Positions 57,401 through 64,000 of a DNA stretch of 64,000 bases are shown in pieces (positions within the stretch are counted from its first letter, which is position 1; every line of letters begins with the position of its first letter). Position numbers and translations under genes: made by a program. The notes beneath the pieces are model-generated. The model was not told where the DNA came from, did no database searches, and saw only the letters and a list, made by a program, of their open reading frames with translations. The stretch covers positions 12,831,001 to 12,895,000 of the forward strand of contig NC_090784.1 in assembly GCF_040054535.1 (NCBI RefSeq), written 5' to 3'. Source of the DNA: Antennarius striatus. Its lineage: Eukaryota > Chordata > Actinopteri > Lophiiformes > Antennariidae.

Positions 57401-60400
57401 TGGGAGTCTATGCCCAAGCCTGTCAGAGCCGGGGTATCAAAATTTACTCGTGGAGGCGAGAAGACTTCTGTCGTGAGTTTGTTTTCTTTGAGTCACTTGT
57501 TTTGTTTTCTTCATTTTATTTTATTTATTTATTCAATTTATTTTTCTTCTTTCCAGACATTTTATTACAACATATTTCACTTTCATCAGTATTGAAACAT
57601 CATCAACAACATCCGAAAAGAAAAAAAAACGGGGTTAACGGGTAGAAGCCATTGGCTTGTAAGATTCCCGTCCCCTAAATTATCAACAAAACATCTCTCT
57701 CATTAGAATATGTAATCAACAAACTCAGACATTAAAAGTCTTCAACCAGCTCATATATTGAATTTTGACAGATGTTCATACCCTTATCCACTTCCAAATA
57801 TTAGCCTTTTACCCTAGAGTATAACCATGTTTACATTCTTCATAGGAACACAAGGTTTGTGAACATCATGGATAGTCAAAACAAGAAGTTGACCTTGCCA
57901 GTGTTCTCCATAAGAATATAATGATCATATTGACCTCTTTCAGCAGACATTGTTTATACAAGAATTAACCAGTTTGTTGCAGACACTTTAACAGTTTCAC
58001 ATGGTATTATATTGTCAAAAGACATCAACATGCTCTTTAAAGTCTCAAAGTTAATGTTATCCCATGTTATCACAAATACATGTTTTTGTTTTTGTTTTTT
58101 TTGTTCATTAGTCCATGTTTCTGACATCAATGATGTTGATTTTTTTGGACTGTTCCATGAAATGCTTGACGTGTTTAAAATTGTAGAGGTCCAAATATTG
58201 AAGTGACTCTGTTGTACAGATCTTTGCTGTAGTAACAATTCTTGTCCGTCTTTATTGCTCATATTTCACCAACTCCCCTGCACTCCTGATCATCATTGTT
58301 TTCATCTGATGGCATGACTGAATTTTATCAGCATTGCAGGTGGTCTCCTACCTCTAGATGGTAATGGGTAACATGTCTCAATCTGGTCCGGATCTAGTTA
58401 TCTCCACATCCCTCAGTTGAGAACTCACTTGTTGCTCCATAGATTCGATGTCAGCGCTAGCCACAGCATTTCTGTAATTCCTCGGCTTGATTTTGATTCC
58501 AGTGATGATCACATAATTTATGGGAATGCTTTGTTCCAAATAATCCATTCTTTGTTGTCCCTGTTCCAAGACAACAATTTTTCGGTCTTTTTCATCCATG
58601 TCTTTCTGCATTTTCTTCATTTTGTCCTTCATTTCTTCCAAGGCGTCTAGCAGCGGTTTTAGCTTTTCTGACCAACTTTTTATCAAAGTCACTCCCTAAC
58701 TTATCAAAGTTGCTCTTTAACTCACTCTTTAATTCTTTCATAGAGACCATCTGGTCTTTAGTATCCTCCGATTTTCCTTTTGGTTTCGTCATTTTACAGA
58801 GAATAAGTGAGAGTCAGTCTGGGTATGAATTAGAGAGATAGCGACAACAGGAGACAGAAGAAAGACGTCTGCTCCCATTGACTTAACCATTCTCTTGTTT
58901 TTGTGTCCATCTTCCCATGCTATCCTACAGCAATGGCTTGTCCAGCTAACAGTCATTACACCCTGTGTGCCATTGGTTGTCTTCCCACCTGTGCCACTTT
59001 AACTGACCTGACCAAATGCAACAGGCCCTGTGCAGAAGGTTGTGAATGTGACCAAGGATATCTGCTGAGTGGGGGTACCTGTGTGCCCGTGAGAGACTGT
59101 GGTTGCTCTTATGAAGGTCACTACTACAGGAAAGGAGAGGTCTTCTACCCTGAAAACAAGTGTGTTGAAAAATGCACCTGTGGGGTCAATGGTGCAGTGT
59201 CTTGCAAAAAAACCAGGTGTCGTCCAGGAGAGACCTGTAAGATTATAAAAGGAGTGCAAGGCTGCCACCCTGAGGGATATGGCAAGTGTGTGGCCTCTGG
59301 TGATCCTCACTATATTTCCTTTGATGGAAGGAGGTTTGATTTTCAGGGTACCTGTGTCTATGTATTGGCCAAGACCTGTAATGAAGGTGATCTGATTCCA
59401 TTCACTATAACTCAGGGCAATGAGAAGTATGGGAATGGAAAAGTTGCTGTTACAAGGTCAATAGCAGTGACAGTTTATGGCTACATCATTTATATCCAAC
59501 AGAGAATGCCGTGGAAAGTCATTGTGAGTTTAACTTCTAAAAACTTTCAACAGTTTAGTTTGAATATGTATAATGATTTTTCTTAAAATGGTTCTGGTCT
59601 CATTCTACAACTGCCCAGGTGAATGATGAGCTTGTCACCCTGCCTCTTTCCCTGGATGATGGGCGTCTTAAAGTCACCCAGGAAGGTCGCAACATAATTG
59701 TCCGAACAGATTTTGGACTGACAGTCCTGTATGACACCGTCTATTATGTTGAGGTGATTGTGCCATCATCATACCAGGATAAAATGTGTGGTCTTTGTGG
59801 TAACTACAACAAGAAAACGATTGATGACTTCAGACTGCCCAGTGGCAGAGCAGAGAAAGTTGTTGAAAATTTTGGGAAGGCTTGGGTGGTGGACCTTCCT
59901 GGGAATGTGTGTGGGGGCTGTGGAGGACAGTGTCCCTTATGTGAGGAGGCCAAGGCCACCTTGTATGGAAAACCAGAACACTGTGGCATCATCAGTGAAC
60001 CTAATGGGCCTTTTAAAGATTGTCACAGTAAAGTTGACCCAGCAGCATATGTGTCTCATTGTGTGTTTGATGTCTGCGCTATGGATGGCAACAAAGACAC
60101 TCTGTGTGACAGTGTCCAGGCCTATGCTCTCGCCTGCCAAAGCGCAGGAGTGCGGATACAGCCATGGAGGAGTAATTCCTTCTGTCGTACGTTACACACA
60201 CTAGCACTGTCCACGTGTTTTATACATTATAGTGCATGTGCACTGTCTTATGAATGTTCTCTTCTCCCGCAGCGGCTTCTTGCCCTCCACACAGTCATTA
60301 TGAAGTGTGCGCAGACACCTGTGGTGGGTCATGTGCTAGCTTTATTTACCCAAATACTTGTTCTAGAAGCTGTTTTGAAGGATGCCAATGTGACGTAGGC

Positions 60401-62186
60401 TTTATTTTTGACGGATTCCAATGTGTTCCCATGGACAAATGTGGGTGTGTGCACGCTGGCAGATATCTGACGGTAAGATTTTACCAAAATTTGTCTTAGC
60501 TATCATGTATGTAACTCACAAGATAACACGCACATTCTCATAGCATTTTCACATTCATGAAGATGTAGGAGATCCAATTTGCACTAATTAGAAGAAATAA
60601 TTTTATGCTTCAACTCATCTATGTTTCCAGGTTGGCGAAACAGTCGTGAGCAATGACTGTAAGTCCAAGTGTGTGTGTCAAGCCTCTGGTCTGGTGAAAT
60701 GTGAAAAGTTTTCCTGTGTCGGTGGAGAAGTTTGTGGTATAAGAGATGGGCTCAGAGATTGCCATGTCAAGCAGGGCCACTGCAGTGTAAATGAAGTCGG
60801 TCATCTCACTACCTTTGATGGCATGACTGGAGCTATAGGCATTAAAGGTGCATTTGAGGTGGCCTCTCTGTGTGATGAGGCCGCAAAGCTGTGGTTCCGT
60901 GTGGTTGTGGATGTCAGAGTCTGCAGGAGAGGTGCACGTCCCGCTGTTGCTACGGTATATGTGTTCTTCAAGGAAACCACCATCGCTGTGAACAGCCAAC
61001 ACGTGGCATGGGTGAGAACAATGGGGAGAATAGAGAGCAACTTAAATGCTTAATCTTGTTAATGCCTTCATGTCGTTTTTTCTAAAAATTCTAATCGTTT
61101 TTTGTTCTTCTCTTCCATTATTCACATCATCCAGGTTAATGGCAGGAAAGTGTCTCTTCCCAGCAAAGTGATGAGTGATCTGACTGTCCATATCTCAGAG
61201 AGGTCTGTGATCATTGAGAGGGCTTCCGCTGTGAGGGTCACTTACTCCATTTCACAAGAAGTTATCATCACCATTGACAGTAGTCTATCTAGTAAAATGT
61301 GTGGCGCCTGTGGAAACTACAACAACAACTCCAAGGATGATATGAAGACTGCAGATGGAACAGTTACCACTGACGTGTCTGTGATTGTTGGCTCTTGGAC
61401 TGCTGGGGACTTTTCTAAGTGGTGAGGATTTGTAGCAGTGTTGAATTTCCTCTGTATAAATTTAACAGGCAAAGATATAAAACTACATTTCAAACATTTA
61501 TTATTTCAATAATAAGTTAAAAAAAAAAAACTCAAATATTTTAATCCTCTATTCTAGATGTAGTGGAAGCTTTAAACTTGAACCCTTTATTATGCAATTT
61601 GCAAACTTAATATAACCACTGAAATAATCAAGTACAGATCAGCATTAGATGGGACGGTGTTGTGACCATTCAACCGCTTATTCTCTTAACAGCAAGAACT
61701 AAACAAGGACTCCACTGAGTCCTTTTAAAGGAAAGAGAGTGTGGTTTTTAATTGCATTTGGTCCAATTTAATTAAGAAATGCCAGAGAATCCCCTATGGT
61801 AATTACTGATTAAAAAGCAGGTGAGGCTGACAGACATGGCCATCAAAAGCTACCAAGCTTGCAATCCAATCACCGCTTGTCATCCAAGGACACTTAAGAC
61901 TCATTGGGGTGCAATATTAATTTGAGCCCTCATCTTTAGTTTTTTTTTCATCCTTAAGTTGATCCCCAAGAGAACCCAGTTTGTGCATCCTTATTGCTCT
62001 CTTCATTCAACATACGTAGAAACACAAGAAATGTACCTAAAGAATACTGGCTATTCCTGTGTGTTTGCAAGTGAATAACATGGCTTTCAGCAGTATTGTT
62101 TGTAATCTCTGAGATGTCTGTGTTAATGTAACTTTATTGCTCTATGACGATATTTTTTTTGTTTTTTTCATTTCAGTGGTCTGTAG
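45476..62186 (+). CDS. fcgbp: FCGBP-like secreted mucus protein (IgGFc-binding domain + 7 VWD), 21 coding exons
   Basis: Exons: 45476-45521, 48621-49868, 49993-50345, 50495-51074, 51193-51791, 51890-52454, 52596-52861, 52946-53287, 53446-54016, 54130-54329, 54581-54722, 54847-55175, 55260-55839, 55930-56528, 56905-57472, 58931-59523, 59619-60186, 60273-60472, 60631-61011, 61135-61421, 62177-62186. The total is 9027 bases, 3008 residues, with every junction in phase. Order: signal peptide ([14 protein letters not shown]); IgGFc-binding N-terminal domain (about 20-430); six VWD-C8-TIL units; a seventh VWD without C8. GDPH at 474, 867, 1254, 1672, 2065 and 2453; CGLCGN in six VWDs and CGACGN in the last. 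Known for the family: FCGBP is secreted by goblet-type epithelia, is cleaved at GD|PH, and associates covalently with mucus. Human FCGBP has 13 VWDs; this protein has about half. Zonadhesin and tectorins share VWD/TIL domains but not the N-terminal domain, so FCGBP-like is preferred; fish carry several such genes, so exact orthology is open. Confidence 0.93.
45754..46115 (+). repeat. Best preserved tRNA-headed SINE, in FCGBP-like intron 1
   Basis: The head 'ggtggcgcagtggttagcgc' gives an A box, and ggttcgagtcc at 45814-45824 is a perfect pol III B box (GGTTCGANTCC). The body has 'ctccccgtgtctgtgtgggt', 'ccattccaaattgcccgtag' and 'gtcactgggataggctccag'. The tail is 'gcggcggatacagcggtgg' ending in (tgac)n at about 46100-46113. 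The head folds like a tRNA but is the SINE promoter, not a functional tRNA gene. Confidence 0.85.
46790..48115 (+). mobile_element. RTE-type LINE with endonuclease remnant, in FCGBP-like intron 1
   Basis: 46925-47146 reads [20 protein letters not shown] then [19 protein letters not shown], the N-terminal part of an apurinic-type endonuclease. 47281-47712 continues (GADFNGHVG in a shifted frame, [20 protein letters not shown]). The RT core is deleted, and 47775-48067 resumes with [20 protein letters not shown] and [16 protein letters not shown]. It is the same family as the minus-strand fragment at 42.5-43.6 kb (for example VYKTVVRP versus LYKTVVRP). Frameshifts make it inactive. Confidence 0.87.
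48120..48245 (+). repeat. SINE body fragment
   Basis: 'gttttcatgttctgcccttg', 'gattttctcccaccaaaaac' and 'aaattgtctgtacatgtgtat' follow the SINE body order. It leads directly into the GGAT tract. Confidence 0.55.
48249..48313. repeat. (GGAT)n microsatellite
   Basis: About 15 tggatgga units, the usual tail repeat of the SINE/RTE elements in this window. It lies 300 bp before exon 2 of the FCGBP-like gene. Confidence 0.95.
48621..49868 (+). CDS. Exon 2: IgGFc-binding N-terminal domain in one 1248-bp exon
   Basis: A single open exon between a ttcttcag acceptor and a gtaagt donor, phase 1 at both ends. It opens with [15 protein letters not shown], the family's typical beginning, and includes [20 protein letters not shown] and [19 protein letters not shown], hallmarks of the domain. 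In mammals this region gave FCGBP its name through reported IgG-Fc binding; whether the fish domain binds any antibody is not shown by the sequence. Encoding the whole domain in one phase 1-1 exon makes it a shuffleable module. Confidence 0.92.
49993..54722 (+). CDS. Block A: VWD1-C8-TIL1, VWD2-C8-TIL2, VWD3-C8-TIL3 (exons 3-11)
   Basis: Exon lengths are 353, 580, 599, 565, 266+342, 571, 200 and 142. VWD halves are split by phase-0 introns just before V/I-N-D/G (for example [18 protein letters not shown]). TIL exons begin in phase 1 with (A/P)xKCPxNSHYE. Motifs: [27 protein letters not shown] and [24 protein letters not shown] or [11 protein letters not shown]8 centres GPFRKCH, GPFRDCH and GPFADCH. 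Exon 11 carries a short Cys-rich linker ([17 protein letters not shown]) and ends at a GC donor. Exons 7 and 8 are one TIL-VWD module interrupted by an 84-bp intron. Confidence 0.92.
54847..60472 (+). CDS. Block B: VWD4-C8-TIL4, VWD5-C8-TIL5, VWD6-C8-TIL6 (exons 12-18)
   Basis: Exon lengths 329, 580, 599, 568, 593, 568 and 200 parallel block A. Exon 12 ([19 protein letters not shown]..., [14 protein letters not shown]) is the counterpart of exon 3 ([18 protein letters not shown]..., [14 protein letters not shown]): both start in phase 1 and carry a Cys-rich lead before the VWD. GDPH occurs in all three VWDs. C8 centres: [22 protein letters not shown]. Intron 15 (57473-58930) is enlarged by a minus-strand LINE fragment. 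Confidence 0.92.
57520..58870 (-). mobile_element. Antisense non-LTR retrotransposon fragment (ORF1 part) in intron 15
   Basis: On the minus strand, 58792-58592 reads [20 protein letters not shown], and 58692-58378 (shifted frame) reads a coiled-coil stretch [20 protein letters not shown], then [19 protein letters not shown]. This is the ORF1-type protein of fish non-LTR elements (coiled coil then nucleic-acid-binding part). About 58.8-58.87 kb would be its 5' leader. 57520-57690 looks like 3' RT/UTR debris ('aagattcccgtccc' complemented). Most of ORF2 is absent. The exact clade is not assigned, and the ends are approximate. Confidence 0.65.
60631..62186 (+). CDS. Terminal VWD7 without C8 (exons 19-21), GDPH lost
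   Basis: Exon 19 holds the Cys-rich lead ([18 protein letters not shown]) and the first VWD half. Where the other units have xxGDPHYxxFDG, it reads [13 protein letters not shown], so GDPH is EVGH (2838-2841). Exon 20 holds the second half, including [16 protein letters not shown]. Exon 20 either stops at once (…DFSKW, TGA 61423-61425) or splices at 61421 with donor gtgagg to exon 21 after tttcatttcag, giving …DFSKCGL and stop TAG at 62184-62186. The spliced form restores the final VWD cysteine and is followed by ATTAAA, so I prefer it. Confidence 0.8.
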
Positions 62187-62275
62187 TGATGGTTGCCCTG
62201 CAGCGATAGGAATCCTCTGGCTGTAGCTGATAAAATAGCTGCACAATGCAGCTTACATTCCTGCATTTTATCCCC

Positions 62276-62281
62276 ATTAAA
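62276..62281 (+). promoter_or_regulatory. Polyadenylation signal (ATTAAA) of the FCGBP-like gene
   Basis: ATTAAA lies 90 bp after the stop codon of the spliced exon 21. It is the common variant of AATAAA. Its position supports exon 21 as the true last exon. Confidence 0.5.
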
Positions 62282-63245
62282 CAGTATGAAGAGTAATTTG
62301 AAGTCATTTGGCTAAAATTGCCTGATTACAGTCGGTTTTACTCATCACAGTTCTTCCACTTAATTGTTGTAGGGTTTGGGTTGTTTCCTGGCATTACATT
62401 CCTCCTTTGTTCAGCAGAAAAATGTCTCATTCTTGACCAACGTCTCCATCTAGAGGACAACGACATTATCGCATCACTTTTACACGGAAACCTATCATGT
62501 CTACAGTTTAAAATGTATACATATTGATACGAGTTACTCGGTATATTATCCTTACTGAGCTCACTAATAAACATACTTGCATGACACTTGTGATATTTAT
62601 TTGTTCTTCTGCAAACCAAAGAGAGCTGCATTCCAGTCCTGATTAAAAAAAGATGATACATGACACCTGGAACCAATACAGCTGTTGACAGAAGACAGAA
62701 GAATAACTCATTTGTTACAGTCATGTTTTAATAAGAAGATCCTGTGTGTGTGTGGGGGGGGGGGGCAAGAAATTCCACAAATAACTAAAGTTAATTAACC
62801 ACAAGAGGGACAAAAGAGATATCCTGATCCGAATCAGCCATCAGAGAGCAGTCCACCCAGTTCTGTCCAAGCACACGGGTTAAATCTGGCAGTGTGGTGT
62901 GGGAGAGACCTTGAGGTGACAGTTTTCACATTGCTGCAAGAAAAACTTCTCAGCGACAGAGACAGACTGCAGCGGCCGTGAAAGTTCAGCAATGGGGGTG
63001 TCTTCACTCCACTGCGTTGAGCAGCGCTCCAGAGCCCAATCAGCTCACTGTGTGATGCTGTCTGTCTCTGTTATATTTGGCTGTGTGTGTGTTTGAGAGA
63101 TGGACGTGGAGATTGAGATGGAGATGGGGTGGTGGGGGTGGAGGTTGGGGGGGGGCTTCAGTTACAGCACATTAGGAAATCATGTTTATTTTAAAGGCTG
63201 GGAGCAGACCAGATCAGACAATTTGCGCTCGCCTCAAATGCCCCC
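62282..63245. other. Downstream region, no gene recognised
   Basis: A G run (tggggggggggg) lies near 62754-62765. The 62820-63060 stretch is moderately GC-rich, but no exon is recognised. Confidence 0.4.
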
Positions 63246-63249
63246 GCCC

Positions 63250-63315
63250 CACACACACACGCACATACGCACACACACAGACACACACACACACACACAC
63301 ACGCACGCACGCACG

Positions 63316-63346
<31 letters not shown>
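63250..63346. repeat. (CA)n microsatellite with CGCA interruptions
   Basis: ACACAC runs with gcacgcac units around 63301-63317. Open frames across it are artefacts. Confidence 0.95.
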
Positions 63347-64000
63347 CGTGTTCCTGAGACGAGACCAAGGAGGCTCAGACACACACGGGATACCCGAGTG
63401 CTGAAGACTTCCACAGAACACAACACTCACCACTTATTTCATTTAATCTATTAATTTTATTTTATTGCTGCAGCGTTTAGAAGACAGTTTTGCATTTCAC
63501 ATCTGTTACCTTAACTGAAGTAAACAAGTTTGTTTTGGGTTTTGTTTTGTTTTTTTTGCTTTATTTTTTTAAGTAGTACTTTCCAAAAGTTCTCCTCATT
63601 GGGCGGAGACACTTAAAGTCACTGTAGAGTTCTCAGGAGGCAGACAGGAGGTAAGTTCATTTCTTTAAAAAGGCAGAAGTGTGTGTGTGTGGAATGAATG
63701 CATTTGTACAAATAAGTTTTCCATATGATTATGATTGGGGATTGTGGTTTAGAAGTCCGCAAGCTGAACTCATCTCGTCGTGCACAGTTTTTTTTTGTCT
63801 GCAGATTTGTTTGTGCCCGTTTCCCAAACACCGCCTCCAACCCCCAACTTAATAATACTCATGAGCCTGCGTTCAGAGTCTTCTGACTATGTTGCTCCTA
63901 CAAATTACGATCCATAAACCCAGCGTGATTTCTTTCTTTTTTTTCTTTTTTTTTTTACATTAAAAGTCAACATTCTGTTTATAGAATGTAGCTTCGGAAG
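63347..64000. other. Right edge, no gene recognised
   Basis: The stretch holds T-rich runs and no supported exon. A gene beginning to the right of the window cannot be excluded. Confidence 0.35.

Noticed and set aside
58012-58650. Plus-strand Phe/His-rich open frames in intron 15
   Set aside because: They are antisense to the LINE ORF1 remnant.

Overview
The window looks like nuclear DNA of a ray-finned (teleost) fish. Coding regions are split into short exons with GT-AG introns. The repeats are typical of fish: Rex3/RTE, Rex1-like and RTE-type LINE fragments, a tRNA-headed SINE family in about eight copies, Tc1-like and hAT-like DNA transposon remnants, and long (GT)n, (GACA)n, (CTAT)n and (CCAT)n microsatellites. 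I see no bacterial, plasmid, viral or CRISPR features. All exon models come from reading splice sites, frames and phases by eye; no database was searched.

Left part (1-7.8 kb): two exons of the 3' part of a fibronectin-III gene enter from the left edge. After them come a compound AT/GGAT/GACA satellite and a hairpin-rich element. From 7861 to 14806 (+) lies a nine-exon gene for a 139-residue FXYD5/dysadherin-like regulator of Na,K-ATPase. One intron holds a 300 bp compound satellite and another holds a dead Tc1-like transposon. Convergent to it, from 22142 down to 18162 (-), are eight in-phase exons for a 131-residue type I single-pass membrane protein that I do not recognise. A splice acceptor just upstream of its ATG implies a noncoding first exon, possibly in the CpG-rich patch at 27.4-27.8 kb.

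Middle (22.6-45 kb): mostly repeats (a hAT-like element carrying a SINE, Rex1-like, Rex3, an RTE fragment, a 290 bp GT tract). Within it, at 35.77-38.04 kb (+), are broken TIL, VWD and C8 exons from a decayed relative of the large gene to its right.

Right part (45.3-62.3 kb, +): a complete FCGBP-like (IgGFc-binding-protein-like) gene with 21 coding exons, 9027 coding bases and 3008 residues. It encodes a signal peptide, an IgGFc-binding N-terminal domain, six VWD-C8-TIL units and a terminal VWD. Such proteins are secreted, disulfide-rich components of mucus. Exon lengths show that units 1-3 and 4-6 arose by duplication of a three-unit block (580/580, 599/599 and 200/200 bp). Six VWD domains keep the GDPH autocleavage motif and the seventh has lost it. 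The last 1.8 kb holds a (CA)n tract and no gene I can support.

The strongest candidates for new biology are the block-duplicated FCGBP-like gene with its decayed upstream relative, and the unrecognised small membrane protein. I found no evidence for a wholly new multi-gene system.
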